A stretch of DNA of 64,000 bases from Rhodanobacter sp. 7MK24 (lineage in GTDB: Bacteria; Pseudomonadota; Gammaproteobacteria; Xanthomonadales; Rhodanobacteraceae), in NCBI RefSeq assembly GCF_014842995.1, contig NZ_JACYXL010000009.1:1-64000 (forward strand), in the 5' to 3' direction. Below, in pieces: positions 1 through 10,765 of this stretch. The position numbers were made by a program, and so were the translations under genes. Under the pieces are notes generated by a model that was given only the letters and a program-made list of their open reading frames with translations, searched no databases and had not been told where the DNA came from. Position 1 is the stretch's first letter. Each line of letters begins with the position of its first letter.

Positions 1-77
1 TCAGCCACCTTCGCGCCGGCCTCGACCTCCTTGAGGATCCGGACGATCTGTTCCTCGCTGAACTTCGACTTCTTCAT
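1..77 (-). CDS. IS3-family transposase OrfA, N-terminal fragment (cut by window edge)
   Basis: The minus strand reads MKKSKFSEEQIVRILKEVEA and then GAKVA before the window edge. This is the typical opening of the small helix-turn-helix OrfA of IS3-group insertion sequences, which binds the element ends and is frameshifted onto the OrfB integrase. An AGGAG-like ribosome site lies just upstream (CAAGGAGCTCTGC before the ATG). Only 25 codons are visible, so whether the element is intact cannot be judged. It sits on the 3' side of a tRNA gene, a usual place for acquired DNA. Confidence 0.75.
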   Translation of the reverse strand, partial: MKKSKFSEEQIVRILKEVEAGAKVA

Positions 78-529
78 GCAGAGCTCCTTGGTGGGGAAAC
101 TCTACTTCCGACTGGCTCGAATCAACGAGGACGCTTCAACAGCGAAAGTCAATACGAGATACGAGCCATCGGTATTCAGTGCTCACGTAAGGTCATGATT
201 TCGGATGCAGGTATTGCACGTGGTGTTGGTGGCCGAGCCATGCCTTTCATCACTGAGGAGCTCGGTCCGTTTACAACGAACACGACACGTTCGGCGGGCG
301 CCCGAGATGCGTAGCTGCGCATTGCGAGGAAGCGCCGCCCAAATCGACAGTGGCTTCCAGCGAACCTGTCGCACAGTTCCGAGGTGCCTGCAGCCCAGCT
401 AGTACCTGCTAGGACTCCCGACAACTTCGGGGTCCGTGGCCAAACCTGTGAGACGTCTCTTAAAGTTTGGCCACTTTGGCCAAACTTTGTGAGATCGCAC
501 AGTTGGAAGACTGGCTTGGAAAGTAGATC
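78..529. other. Non-coding accessory spacer between IS fragment and tRNA
   Basis: I find no convincing gene in these 450 bases. Short open frames here lack ribosome sites, and the longest overlaps the tRNA. The right half holds a near-perfect palindrome (456-494) and a related direct copy at 437-453. The stretch lies beyond the 3' end of the tRNA and next to a transposase, so it probably belongs to an inserted or decaying segment that continues to the left of the window (inference). Confidence 0.5.
437..494. repeat. Inverted and direct repeat of a TGGCCAAAC...TGTGAGA unit
   Basis: Arms 456-473 and 477-494 are inverted copies matching at 16 of 18 positions around a 3-nt loop (CTT). The inner 12 bp (AAAGTTTGGCCA) are perfect. 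A direct copy of the right arm, shortened by one base, lies at 437-453. The unit could be a protein-binding site or the end of a mobile element. Nothing in the window identifies it. Confidence 0.7.
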
Positions 530-602
<73 letters not shown>

Positions 603-733
603 GTAGTGGCTGCTTAGCGCAGTCCAGCATGGTAACGACGGGCGGCGCGGGCGTCGAGCGGATGAGGCTGCTGACAGCACGCTGTCAGCGGATGGGCATA
701 GTCTGGCAGTCCCATCCCTGTGGAGACTCCCGC

Positions 734-1105
734 ATGAATACCGAAGCCGTGGCAAAGCGACTGGTCGAACTGTGCCGCAAGGGCGAGTACGAACTGGCGC
801 AGCAGGAGCTGTATGCGCAGGATGCCGTGAGCATCGAGATGCCGGGCGTGCCGGCAGGCGCGATGGGCGACGCAAAGGGATTGGAAGCGATCTACGAGAA
901 GGGGCGCCAGTTCGCCGCGAGGGTGGAGACCATGCATGGCGGCACCGTCAGCGATCCGCTGGTGACCGGCAACTGGTTCAGCGTGGCCATGTCGATGGAT
1001 GTGACATTCAAGGGCCGCAGCCGCGAGCAGATGTCCGAGATCTGCGTGTACCACGTGCGCGACGGCAAGGTAGTCAGCGAGCAGTTCTTCTACGACATGG
1101 GCTGA
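734..1105 (+). CDS. SnoaL-like / NTF2-fold small protein
   Basis: The 123-residue protein has the cone-shaped alpha+beta barrel pattern of SnoaL/NTF2 domains: two N-terminal helices, the DAVSIEMPG strand, and C-terminal strands ending in VYHVRDGKVVSEQFFYD. That last segment is typical of small polyketide-cyclase-like or ketosteroid-isomerase-like proteins with unknown ligand. The ATG at 734 is chosen because GGAG lies 8 nt upstream and the fold begins there. It is a single gene converging on rpoD. The family is too diverse to give a reaction. Confidence 0.75.
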   Translation: MNTEAVAKRLVELCRKGEYELAQQELYAQDAVSIEMPGVPAGAMGDAKGLEAIYEKGRQFAARVETMHGGTVSDPLVTGNWFSVAMSMDVTFKGRSREQMSEICVYHVRDGKVVSEQFFYDMG

Positions 1106-1123
1106 GCGCGGGCCGGATACGGC

Positions 1124-1145
1124 AACGGCCGCTTGCGCGGCCGTT
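1124..1145. terminator. Bidirectional hairpin between SnoaL-like gene and rpoD
   Basis: A perfect 9-bp stem AACGGCCGC / GCGGCCGTT with a TTGC loop sits between two convergent stop codons. No clear T-run follows on either strand, so this is a weak terminator candidate. Confidence 0.4.
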
Positions 1146-1173
1146 GTCGTTGCACTGCCTTTGTGCCGCGGAA

Positions 1174-3045
<1,872 letters not shown>

Positions 3046-3077
3046 TAACCGACCGCCGCAGGGTTCAAGAACCGGAC

Positions 3078-3106
3078 ATTATAGCGATATGCTGCTTTTT
3101 TGACCA
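3078..3106 (-). promoter_or_regulatory. rpoD promoter
   Basis: On the minus strand a perfect -10 TATAAT (3078-3083) is spaced 17 bp from a weak -35 TGGTCA (3101-3106). The start codon at 3045 would leave a leader of about 25 nt. Confidence 0.6.
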
Positions 3107-3191
3107 GTTTTCAAGCTGGAAAAATTTGCCGAACGGGACGCAAAAATCGCGCCAGATCGCGGGTTTGCATAGCACATGACGTAAAAGGCAT

Positions 3192-3632
3192 TCAGCCCGT
3201 GTCGAGCCGGAAGGTCACCGGCCCGTCATTCACCAGGCTGACCACCATATGGGCACCGAAGCGCCCGGTTTCCACCCTCGGATGCGCAGCGCGCGCCAGC
3301 TCCACCAGGTGTTCGAACCAGTGCCGGCCATGCTCGGGAGCGGCCGCGCTGGTGAAGCTGGGCCGCATGCCGGAACGGGTATCGGCGGCGAGGGTGAACT
3401 GGCTCACCAGCAGCAGGTCGCCGCCGGTGTCAGCCAGCGAGCGGTTCATCCGGCCGGCTTCGTCGCCGAACACGCGGTAGCCGAGCAGGCGTTGCAGCAT
3501 GCGCTGCGCCTCGCGCTCGCCGTCGTGCGGCTCCACCGCCACCAGGGCGAGCAGGCCGGGGCCGACGGCACCTACGGTTTCGCCCGCGACCTCGACACGG
3601 GCGGAGAGCACACGCTGGATCAGGGCGATCAT
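3192..3632 (-). CDS. dtd: D-aminoacyl-tRNA deacylase
   Basis: The 146-aa protein hydrolyses D-amino acids (and glycine from tRNA-Ala) off mischarged tRNAs in the cytoplasm. It opens with [15 protein letters not shown] and carries the SQFTLAAD motif near residue 78 and the Gly-cisPro motif NDGPVTF near the C-terminus, the signature that excludes L-aminoacyl substrates. The length matches the family (about 145-150). The start is fixed by the conserved first strand. It is followed by rpoD in the same orientation and is divergent from the acyltransferase gene 82 bp away. Confidence 0.96.
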   Translation of the reverse strand: MIALIQRVLSARVEVAGETVGAVGPGLLALVAVEPHDGEREAQRMLQRLLGYRVFGDEAGRMNRSLADTGGDLLLVSQFTLAADTRSGMRPSFTSAAAPEHGRHWFEHLVELARAAHPRVETGRFGAHMVVSLVNDGPVTFRLDTG

Positions 3633-3701
3633 GGCGACTCATTGGCGAGCGGAATGCGCAGGATAGCGCGCCTTTCCGCGGGTGGAAGCACAGCGATCCC
3701 G

Positions 3702-3707
3702 TACACT
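3702..3707 (+). promoter_or_regulatory. -10 box placed for a leaderless transcript (acyltransferase gene)
   Basis: TACACT ends 6 nt before the ATG at 3714, and no Shine-Dalgarno lies between. Transcription from this box would begin at or next to the start codon. Confidence 0.4.
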
Positions 3708-3713
3708 GGTCGG

Positions 3714-4613
3714 ATGCGTGCCGACATGTTCCTGATCTACCTGCTGCTGCGCCTGCTCGCCCTGCTGCCGTTGCGCGCATTGCATGCCGCGGGCGCCTTG
3801 TTGGGCCGTTTCGCGCTGTGGCGGCGCACGCGCACTGCGCACCATGTGGCGGTAAATCTCGCCATTGCCCGCCCCGGTCTGGATGAAGCCTCGCGTGCCC
3901 TGCTGTTGCGCGAGGCGCTGGCCGAGAGCGGCAAGTCGGCCACCGAGATCATCAAGATCTGGGGCAGCGGTGCCGAGCATTCGCTGCGGCTGGTGCGCGA
4001 GGTACACGGCGAGGCGCTGTTCGACGCCGCACTGGCGGAGGGCAAGGGAGTCATCATCGCCGCGCCGCACCTCGGCTGCTGGGAGCTGCTCAACTACTGG
4101 CTGTGCCGCAAGACGCCAATGGCGATCCTGTACCGGCCGCCGCGCATCGCCGCAGTGGAAGGCCTGCTGCGCAAGGTGCGCGGCGCGCTGGCCCCGGAGC
4201 AGGTTCGCGCCGAGGGCGCGGGTGTGCGTACGTTGTACAAGCGGCTCGCCGCCGGTGGCACGGTGGGCATCCTGCCCGACCAGAAGCCGCGCGCGGGCGA
4301 GGGCGAATTCGCCCCGTTCTTCGGTCGCGACGCGCTAACCATGGTGTTGCTGCCGCGGCTCGCCGCACGCACCGGCGCCACCGTGCTGTACGCCTTCGCC
4401 GAACGCCTGCCGCACGGCGCCGGCTACCGCATCCACATCCTGCCCGCGCCGGATGGGCTGGCCGACGCCGACCTCGCCACCGCCTGCACCGCGCTCAACC
4501 GCGGTGTGGAATCGTGCATCGGGCTCGCTTTTGCCCAATACCAGTGGCAGTACAAGCGCTGGTCTGCCGATAACCGACCCAGCCCTTACGACAATGAGCG
4601 CGGCGCAGCATGA
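3714..4613 (+). CDS. Lipid A biosynthesis acyltransferase (LpxL/HtrB family)
   Basis: The 299-aa inner-membrane protein adds a secondary acyl chain to Kdo2-lipid IVA in lipopolysaccharide synthesis. A hydrophobic N-terminal anchor (MFLIYLLLRLLALLPLRAL) precedes the catalytic HX4E motif HLGCWE near residue 120 and the substrate segment GILPDQKPRAGEGEFAPFFG. The length fits the family. ATG 3714 is used; 3726 (MFLIYLL) is an alternative. Which acyl chain is transferred cannot be read from sequence, so no lpxL/lpxM/lpxP name is given. A TACACT box 6 nt upstream suggests a leaderless message. Confidence 0.9.
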   Translation: MRADMFLIYLLLRLLALLPLRALHAAGALLGRFALWRRTRTAHHVAVNLAIARPGLDEASRALLLREALAESGKSATEIIKIWGSGAEHSLRLVREVHGEALFDAALAEGKGVIIAAPHLGCWELLNYWLCRKTPMAILYRPPRIAAVEGLLRKVRGALAPEQVRAEGAGVRTLYKRLAAGGTVGILPDQKPRAGEGEFAPFFGRDALTMVLLPRLAARTGATVLYAFAERLPHGAGYRIHILPAPDGLADADLATACTALNRGVESCIGLAFAQYQWQYKRWSADNRPSPYDNERGAA

Positions 4614-4700
4614 TGCATGCAGCAACGCCGGCACGTTCACGGCACATGTGCGGCGATGCGTCTATACCAAACGTCTTTTGTTGAATCAGAGGAACAAGCG

Positions 4701-5612
4701 ATGCAACTCGGCATGATCGGTCTGGGCAAGATGGGCGCCAACATGGCGGAACGGCTGGTGCGGGGCGGCCACAAGGTCACCGGCTACGACCCCAGCGCCG
4801 ACGCGCGCAAGGCGGTGGCGGACAAGGGCGTGGCGGGTGCCGACTCGTTGGCAGCGCTGGTGCAGGCGCTGCCCGCGCCACGCGTGCTGTGGCTGATGGT
4901 GCCCTCGGGCAAGGTCACCGACGATACCGTCAACGCGCTGCTGCCGCTGCTCTCAAAGGGCGACATCGTCATCGATGGCGGCAACTCCAACTACAAGGAC
5001 ACGATGCGCCGTGCCGAGCTTTATGCCGGGCACGGTCTGGGCTACGTGGACTCCGGCACCAGCGGCGGCATCTGGGGCCTCAAGGAGGGCTACAGCATGA
5101 TGGTGGGCGGCGACGAGAAGACTGTGGCGACCCTCGCCCCCATCTTCGAGGCGCTGGCGCCCGCCGCCGACAAGGGCTGGGGCCGCGTCGGCCCGGTGGG
5201 TTCCGGCCACTTCACGAAGATGATCCACAACGGCATCGAATACGGCCTGATGCAGGCCTATGCCGAAGGCTTCTCCATCCTCGGCCACAAGAAGGAATTC
5301 GACCTCGACCTGCACCAGATCGGCGAGATCTGGCGCTACGGCAGCGTGGTGCGTTCCTGGCTGCTCGACCTCACCACCGATGCGCTGGGCAAGAACCCGA
5401 CCATGGACGGCATCGCACCCTACGTGGTCGATTCCGGCGAAGGCCGCTGGACCGTGAGCGAAGCCATCGACCTCGACGTGCCAGCCCCCATCATCACCGC
5501 CTCGCTGATCGAGCGCCTGCGTTCGCGCGACACCGATTCGTTCACCGACAAGCTGCTGTCGGCGATGCGCAACGAGTTCGGCGGCCACGCGATCAAGAGC
5601 GAGCCGAAGTAA
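4701..5612 (+). CDS. gnd: 6-phosphogluconate dehydrogenase, decarboxylating (short form)
   Basis: The protein converts 6-phosphogluconate to ribulose-5-phosphate with CO2 release in the pentose phosphate pathway. It begins MQLGMIGLGKMGANMAERL, a Rossmann nucleotide site. It carries DIVIDGGNSNYKDT, the substrate signature YVDSGTSGGIWGLKEG, and catalytic Lys/Asn in GHFTKMIHNGIEYG. At 303 aa it is the short GndA/YqeC-like form, which often prefers NAD, rather than the ~470-aa dimeric form. ATG 4701 follows AGAGGAA at good spacing. It converges on the SLC13 permease. Confidence 0.95.
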   Translation: MQLGMIGLGKMGANMAERLVRGGHKVTGYDPSADARKAVADKGVAGADSLAALVQALPAPRVLWLMVPSGKVTDDTVNALLPLLSKGDIVIDGGNSNYKDTMRRAELYAGHGLGYVDSGTSGGIWGLKEGYSMMVGGDEKTVATLAPIFEALAPAADKGWGRVGPVGSGHFTKMIHNGIEYGLMQAYAEGFSILGHKKEFDLDLHQIGEIWRYGSVVRSWLLDLTTDALGKNPTMDGIAPYVVDSGEGRWTVSEAIDLDVPAPIITASLIERLRSRDTDSFTDKLLSAMRNEFGGHAIKSEPK

Positions 5613-5632
5613 GAACCGGCTCCAACCGCAGC

Positions 5633-5659
5633 ATCCCGGCTGGCTGGCTCAGCCGGGAT
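5633..5659. terminator. Hairpin between convergent gnd and SLC13 permease
   Basis: Stem ATCCCGGCTG / CAGCCGGGAT (10 bp, perfect) has a 7-nt loop and overlaps the permease stop codon. No T-run follows on either strand, so it is only a possible bidirectional terminator. Confidence 0.4.
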
Positions 5660-7418
5660 AAAACGGCCAGAACCGCGGTATCAGCCACATCGACAACGCA
5701 CAGAACAGCGCAATCAGGGGTATGCCCACCTTCATGAAGTCGGTGAAGCGGTAGCCGCCGGCGTAATACACCATGGTGTTGGTGGGGTAACCGACCGGAG
5801 TGGCAAAGGACGTGGCGGCAGCGAAGGCCACGGCCACCACGAAGGGGCGCGGATCGGCGTGTATGGCGTGGGCCACGCTGGTGGCGATGCCCACCATCAG
5901 CACCACGGACGGGTTGTGGCCCATCAACTCGGTGAGCAGGGCGGTGAGCAGATACACCATCATCAGCACGGCGAGCGGGCCGTGGTTGCCGATGAGGTTG
6001 ATGCCTGCGTGCACCACGGCGTGCGAGAGGCCGGTTTTCTCGATGGCGGTGCCCAGCGGCAGGATCGCGCCGAGCAGCACGATGATCTTCCAGTCCATGC
6101 CTTCGTAGACGTCCTTGCGGCCGAAGCAGCCGGTGAGCGCCATCATCGCCGCGCCGCAGATCGCGGCCACCGGTATCGGCAACCAGCGCAGGCCGGACAC
6201 CACCACCACGCCGGCCATGATCGCCGCCGCCACGATGGCCTTGCGCGACATGCGGCGCGAGTCGTCGCGCTCGCTGAGCACGATGAAAGCGTCGTCGCCG
6301 CGCAGTCGCGACATGCCGTCCTCGTCCACCAACACCAGCAGCACGTCGCCTACCGCAAGGCTGGTGTCGCTGAGCTTTTCTCGCAGCACCTGACCGCGGC
6401 GATGAATCGCCAGCACTGCCGCCTCGGGGCGCCGGCCAAGGTCGGTTTCGTCCAGCCGGCGACCTTCGGCGAGACTGGCGGGAGCCACCATGATCTCGGC
6501 GAGCACGCGCGGATGGTTGGCGTCGCGCACATAGCGGCTTTCCGGCACGTTGGTGAGGTGCGCGCTGCGCTGGAAGTCCTCGATCTTTTCCCAATCGCCG
6601 CGCACCAGCAACACGTCGTCCATCTCCATCTGCTGCGAACGCGGCGACCACATGCGCCGTTCGCCGCGCAGCAGTTCCAGCGGATACACGCCGTAACGCT
6701 CACCCAATTGCGCCTCGCCGATGCTCTTGCCCACCAGCGGCGATTGCGCGGTCAGTGCCAGCTCGGTGACGTATTTGCCGATCTCCACTTCCTCGATGTC
6801 GTCCGCCTCGATATGGCGCGGCAGCAACCAGCGCCCCACCAGCATCAGGTAGGTGATGCCGGCCACTGCCAGCAGCATGCCCATGCCAGTGAACTCGAAC
6901 ACGCCGAAGCCGGGCAGGCCGTTCTTCTGCGCCAGCGAATCAACCAGCAGATTGGACGAAGTGCCGATCAGCGTGCACACACCGCCCATCTGCGCGGCGT
7001 AGGCCATCGGCATCAGCACGCGCGCGGGCGAAGTGCCGGTGCGCTGGCATACGCGCAGCGCCAGCGGCAGGAAGGTGGCGACCAGGGCGATGTTCTTCAC
7101 GAACGCGCCCAGCGGCGCAATAGCCAGCATCATGGTGAGCGTGAGCAGCCATGGCTGACGGATGCGCATCAACAATCGGCTCAAGGGTTCCAGCACGCCC
7201 GAACGCTCGATGCCGATGCTGAGCGCGAACATCGCCGCCACCGTCACCGTGGCTTCGTTGCTGAAGCCCGACAAGGCCTCGCCCGGGCTGACGATGCCCA
7301 GCACCACCAGTGCGGCGAGCGTCAGCAAGGCCACCAGGTCGACGCGCAGCTTCTCGCTGGCGAACAACGTCATCGCCACCGCGATGATGGCCACCACCGC
7401 CCAGGCCTGCCAGCTCAT
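5649..7418 (-). CDS. SLC13/DASS-type permease with two TrkA-C domains
   Basis: The 589-aa inner-membrane protein has hydrophobic helices in both halves, around residues 1-200 and 390-589. They are separated by two tandem cytosolic TrkA-C (RCK-C) domains (YPLELLRGERRMWSPRS..., then RRPEAAVLAIHRRGQVLREK...). This layout marks the divalent anion:sodium symporter group that includes sulfate and dicarboxylate carriers and YbhI/SdcS relatives. Segments PLGAFVKNIALVATFLP and ELMGHNPSVVLMVGIA are the paired hairpin regions. The ligand is unknown; sulfate or dicarboxylate are family guesses. Start MSWQAWAVV is preceded by CGGAG. Confidence 0.88.
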   Translation of the reverse strand: MSWQAWAVVAIIAVAMTLFASEKLRVDLVALLTLAALVVLGIVSPGEALSGFSNEATVTVAAMFALSIGIERSGVLEPLSRLLMRIRQPWLLTLTMMLAIAPLGAFVKNIALVATFLPLALRVCQRTGTSPARVLMPMAYAAQMGGVCTLIGTSSNLLVDSLAQKNGLPGFGVFEFTGMGMLLAVAGITYLMLVGRWLLPRHIEADDIEEVEIGKYVTELALTAQSPLVGKSIGEAQLGERYGVYPLELLRGERRMWSPRSQQMEMDDVLLVRGDWEKIEDFQRSAHLTNVPESRYVRDANHPRVLAEIMVAPASLAEGRRLDETDLGRRPEAAVLAIHRRGQVLREKLSDTSLAVGDVLLVLVDEDGMSRLRGDDAFIVLSERDDSRRMSRKAIVAAAIMAGVVVVSGLRWLPIPVAAICGAAMMALTGCFGRKDVYEGMDWKIIVLLGAILPLGTAIEKTGLSHAVVHAGINLIGNHGPLAVLMMVYLLTALLTELMGHNPSVVLMVGIATSVAHAIHADPRPFVVAVAFAAATSFATPVGYPTNTMVYYAGGYRFTDFMKVGIPLIALFCALSMWLIPRFWPFYPG

Positions 7419-7556
7419 GCGCAGGCTCCGGTTCGTGCGATCGGCGGCGGTGTCTGCATCGGTTCATCCCCAGCGGCTTCACCCGCATGCTACGCGACGG
7501 CGGCGCGAGCGCAAAACCGCATGACGCATTCACCGCAGGCGGCGCAGAATGTAGGC

Positions 7557-8480
7557 ATGAACACCCCGCTCTCCATCGAGGCCTCCGGCACCGCGCAACG
7601 ACCCACCGTGGGGCTGGCGTTGGGTGCAGGTGGCGCCAAGGGCCTCGCGCACATCGGCGTGATCGAGGAACTGGAAGCACAGGGCTACCACATCGCCGCC
7701 ATCGCCGGCAGCTCGATGGGCGCCCTGATCGGCGGCATCCATGCGACGGGCAAGCTCTCGGTATACCGCGACTGGGTATGTTCGCTGGCGAAGTTCGACG
7801 TGCTCAGGCTGGTGGATTGGACCTTCTCCGGCGGCGGCCTCATCAAGGGCGAGAAGATCATCGAGACGCTGCGCGCCTTGGTTGGCGACGTGTTGATCGA
7901 GGAACTGCCGCTGGCCTTCACCGCAGTGGCGGTGGACATCGACCGCGAGCGTGAAGTGTGGCTGTCGCGCGGCCCGCTGTTCGATGCGATCCGCGCTTCC
8001 ATCGCCATACCCACCGTGTTCCGCCCACACCACATCGGCGGGCGCCGACTGGTGGACGGTGGTTTGCTCAATCCCGTGCCCGTGACACCGCTGATCCGCG
8101 AGGCGGCGGACTACCTGGTGGCGGTGAGCGTGGACGGGTTGGCCATCGAAACCTCGCCCGCTCCGCCGGCCGAGGAAGTGGAAGGCACCGACGCACCTGG
8201 CTATCGCCAGCGCGTCGGTGCCTTCATCAGCCGCCTGATGACGCGTTCCGGTGGCAACGACGCGCCACGCGAGCCGGGAGCGCTGGAACTGCTCACGCAG
8301 GCGATGGATCTGATGCAGGCCAATCTCGCACGGCTGCGTCTCTCTGCCTACGAACCGGACCTGTTGATCCAGTTGCCGCGCAACATGGCCAACCCCTACG
8401 AGTTCTACCGCGCCCGTGAATTGATCGAACTGGGCCGACAACAGGCGCGCGAGGCATTGGCGCATTGGCCGCGCCGCTGA
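7557..8480 (+). CDS. Patatin-like phospholipase (RssA type)
   Basis: The 307-aa predicted serine acyl hydrolase has a catalytic Ser/Asp dyad. It shows the oxyanion glycine loop GAGGAKGLAHIGV (residues 23-35), the nucleophile elbow GSSMG near residue 52, and the Asp motif DGGLLNPVPV near residue 175. There is no signal peptide, so it should be cytosolic or membrane-peripheral. It has no cNMP domain, unlike the second patatin at 19482. ATG 7557 is preferred; an in-frame ATG at 7521 would add 12 residues. The substrate is unknown. Confidence 0.9.
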   Translation: MNTPLSIEASGTAQRPTVGLALGAGGAKGLAHIGVIEELEAQGYHIAAIAGSSMGALIGGIHATGKLSVYRDWVCSLAKFDVLRLVDWTFSGGGLIKGEKIIETLRALVGDVLIEELPLAFTAVAVDIDREREVWLSRGPLFDAIRASIAIPTVFRPHHIGGRRLVDGGLLNPVPVTPLIREAADYLVAVSVDGLAIETSPAPPAEEVEGTDAPGYRQRVGAFISRLMTRSGGNDAPREPGALELLTQAMDLMQANLARLRLSAYEPDLLIQLPRNMANPYEFYRARELIELGRQQAREALAHWPRR

Positions 8481-8568
8481 CACCTTCCTGCATGGGCACA
8501 GCCTGCGGCAAATGCTTTATTACCGCCATTCCTGCCTGGGCCTGGACGGCGAAAACCGGTGCAGAAGT

Positions 8569-8937
8569 TCAACGCGGCCCGTGCGTGCGCAACCAGTTCT
8601 CCAGATACGACTTCAGCACCACCGCGTTGTTGTGTTCTTCGTCACGCGCGCCGTAGAGCAGGGTGACGGGATGTTTCGCGGCGTGCTCGGCCAGCGGGCG
8701 CCAGTGTTCGGCGCGCTTGTCCAGCTCGCCGGCGTAACGCTGGCGGAAACCTTCCCAGCGCGCGGGATCATGGCCAAACCACTGGCGCAAGGCGGTCGAA
8801 GGCGCAAGCTCCTTGGCCCACAAGGCCAGCGGCACATCGTCTTTCTTCAGGCCGCGCGGCCATAGACGGTCGACCAGCACACGGTAGCCGTCGGACTTGG
8901 CCGGCGGCTCATAGACACGTTTCACGGCGATGCTCAT
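8569..8937 (-). CDS. DUF488 family protein (YeaO-like)
   Basis: The 122-aa protein matches the compact DUF488/YeaO family. It opens MSIAVKRVYEPPAKSDGYRV, continues LVDRLWPRGLKKDD, includes WFGHDPARWEGFRQRY and ends PVTLLYGARDEEHNNAVVLK. Conserved Arg, Trp and Asp residues suggest a small-ligand or nucleic-acid role, but no function is established. ATG 8937 follows GGGAG at good spacing, which is why the upstream in-frame ATGs are not used. It stands alone between the patatin and a glycosyltransferase. Confidence 0.85.
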   Translation of the reverse strand: MSIAVKRVYEPPAKSDGYRVLVDRLWPRGLKKDDVPLALWAKELAPSTALRQWFGHDPARWEGFRQRYAGELDKRAEHWRPLAEHAAKHPVTLLYGARDEEHNNAVVLKSYLENWLRTHGPR

Positions 8938-9004
8938 GCACGCATCTCCCGCAGGGGAATGCGTGCCAGCATACGCCCGCGCCATCACACGGGCGTGATC
9001 CGGA

Positions 9005-9721
9005 TCAGAGCTCTTCGATCCTGGTGACCTTGCCTCGGCGCATCAGCCAGGCCACACCGCGCAAGTCGGCCAAGCCCACCCACAGGCGGTCGAGCATGCC
9101 GTACTTGGAGACGCCCGCGGTACGCGGACGATGACCCACCGGCACGCTTGTGCTCTGGAAGCCGGCGCGCTTCACCAGCGCAGGCAGGTAACGATGCATG
9201 TGGTCGAAGTAGGGCAGACGCAGGAATACCTCGCGTTCGAACAGCTTGAGCCCGCAACCCGTGTCGGGCGTGGCGTCCTTGAGCATGCGCGAGCGCACCG
9301 CGTTGGCGATCTTCGAGGAGATGCGCTTGTTGAAGCTGTCGCGCCGTGTGGTCCGCCAGCCGGCGAACAGTTTCACTTCGGACGCAGCAGCATCGCGCGC
9401 AGCCAGCAGTTTCGGAATATCGGCGGGATCGTTCTGGCCGTCGCCGTCCAGCGTTGCGATCCACGTACCGCGTGCCGCGCGTACGCCGTTCCACACCGCC
9501 GTGCTCTGGCCGCTGCGGGTGACATGGTGCAATACGCGCAATTCAGGATGCTGCGCCTTCTGCGCATTCAGCACGGCACGACTGTCGTCGCTGGAATCGT
9601 CATCGACGTACACCACTTCGTAGTCGAACCTGCCGCGCAGTGCAGCGGCGATTTCGGCAAGCAGCGGCGGGATGTTGTCGCGCTCGTTGAACACGGGGAC
9701 GACGACGGAGAGCTGGGGCAT
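9005..9721 (-). CDS. Family 2 glycosyltransferase (dolichol-phosphate mannosyltransferase-like)
   Basis: The 238-aa GT-A fold enzyme begins MPQLSVVVPVFNERDNIPPL. It has the acidic pocket VYVDDDSSDDS near residue 43 and the metal-binding DXD in TLDGDGQNDPADI near residue 92. C-terminal positions KLFEREVFLRLPYFDHMHRY and HRPRTAGVSKYG match the DPM1/polyprenyl-phosphate sugar transferase group. It has no C-terminal transmembrane pair, unlike GtrB. It probably loads a sugar onto polyprenyl phosphate for envelope glycans. The start is chosen at the conserved beta-strand; upstream residues are not family-like. Confidence 0.88.
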   Translation of the reverse strand: MPQLSVVVPVFNERDNIPPLLAEIAAALRGRFDYEVVYVDDDSSDDSRAVLNAQKAQHPELRVLHHVTRSGQSTAVWNGVRAARGTWIATLDGDGQNDPADIPKLLAARDAAASEVKLFAGWRTTRRDSFNKRISSKIANAVRSRMLKDATPDTGCGLKLFEREVFLRLPYFDHMHRYLPALVKRAGFQSTSVPVGHRPRTAGVSKYGMLDRLWVGLADLRGVAWLMRRGKVTRIEEL

Positions 9722-9895
9722 GGGGCCAGTCCGGAGAACGATCAGGCGGCGATTATCGCCGATGCGGATGGATAACGCAGGCAAAGCGTGGCATCTCGCG
9801 GTTCGCCCTGAGCGTGGCGAAGAGGAGTCTGAGGGCGACCTTTCGACTCCGACGCTTCGAGCCCGCGCCCCGGGCGGACGTGGTCGGGCATCACG

Positions 9896-10762
9896 TCAGC
9901 GCAGCTTGCCGAGAATGCCTTCCAACTCGTCATTGCTGTGGTAGTGGATCACCAGCTTGCCGCGGCCACCGCTACCGGCGGCGAGCTCGACACGGGTGGC
10001 GAAGCGTTCCGCCAGCTCGCGCTCCAGCGCGGCGACATTGGGATCACGCACTGGAGCGCGCTTGGCCTTGCCCTTGGGCGCGGCCTGGGCGCGACGCGCG
10101 GCGTCCTCCAACTCGCGCACCGACCAGCCCAGGGTCACCGCCTGACGGGCCAGTTGGAGGGCCGCGGATTCGTCGAGGGTAAGCAGGCAGCGCGCGTGGC
10201 CCATCTCCAGTTTGCCCTCGTCGAGCAGCTTCTTGATCGGCTCGGGCATCTCGGTGAGCCGCAGCAGGTTGGACACCGCGGCGCGCGAACGGCCCACCGC
10301 GTCGGCGGCCTGCTGGTGGGTGAGGTCGAAGTCCTCGATGAGGCGCTTCAGCGCGTCGGCCTCCTCCAGCGGCGTGAGGTCCTGACGCTGGATGTTCTCG
10401 ATCAGCGCCATCGCGGGCACCGCGACTTCCGGCACCTCCTTCACCAACGCAGGGATCTCGGCGAGCTGGGCACGCTGCGAGGCACGCCAGCGGCGTTCAC
10501 CCGCGATCAGTTCGTATTGATGCTTGCCGATGGCACGCACCACCACCGGCTGGATCAGGCCCTGGGCCTTGATCGAGGCAGCCAGCTCGTCCAGCGCCTC
10601 GTCGTCCCAATGGCGACGTGGCTGGTATTTGCCGGGCTGGATCTGCTGGATCGGCAGGGTGCGCAGCTCGCCTTCCTGCTCAAGCACAGGCGCGGCGGCG
10701 CCATCGCCACCCAGCAATGCGTCCAGCCCGCGACCCAATCCGCGCTTCTTTGCAGCAGCCAT
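9896..10762 (-). CDS. parB: Chromosome-partitioning protein ParB
   Basis: The 288-aa CTP-dependent DNA clamp loads at parS sites and spreads around the origin. It opens with the ParA-contacting segment MAAAKKRGLGRGLDALLGG. The ParB/Srx CTPase domain includes PGKYQPRRHWDDEALDELA and the catalytic GERRWRAS motif. The helix-turn-helix LTHQQAADAVGRSRAAVSNL follows, and a Lys/Arg-rich linker leads to a C-terminal dimerisation domain. It lies downstream of parA, but the two are separated by 269 bp bracketed by an inverted repeat instead of being coupled. Two parS-like sites occur in recF, about 36 kb away. Confidence 0.97.
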   Translation of the reverse strand: MAAAKKRGLGRGLDALLGGDGAAAPVLEQEGELRTLPIQQIQPGKYQPRRHWDDEALDELAASIKAQGLIQPVVVRAIGKHQYELIAGERRWRASQRAQLAEIPALVKEVPEVAVPAMALIENIQRQDLTPLEEADALKRLIEDFDLTHQQAADAVGRSRAAVSNLLRLTEMPEPIKKLLDEGKLEMGHARCLLTLDESAALQLARQAVTLGWSVRELEDAARRAQAAPKGKAKRAPVRDPNVAALERELAERFATRVELAAGSGGRGKLVIHYHSNDELEGILGKLR

Positions 10763-10765
10763 GTC

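Noticed and set aside
437-494. CRISPR-like repeat
   Set aside because: Only three unit copies, in mixed orientation, with no regular spacers and no cas genes.
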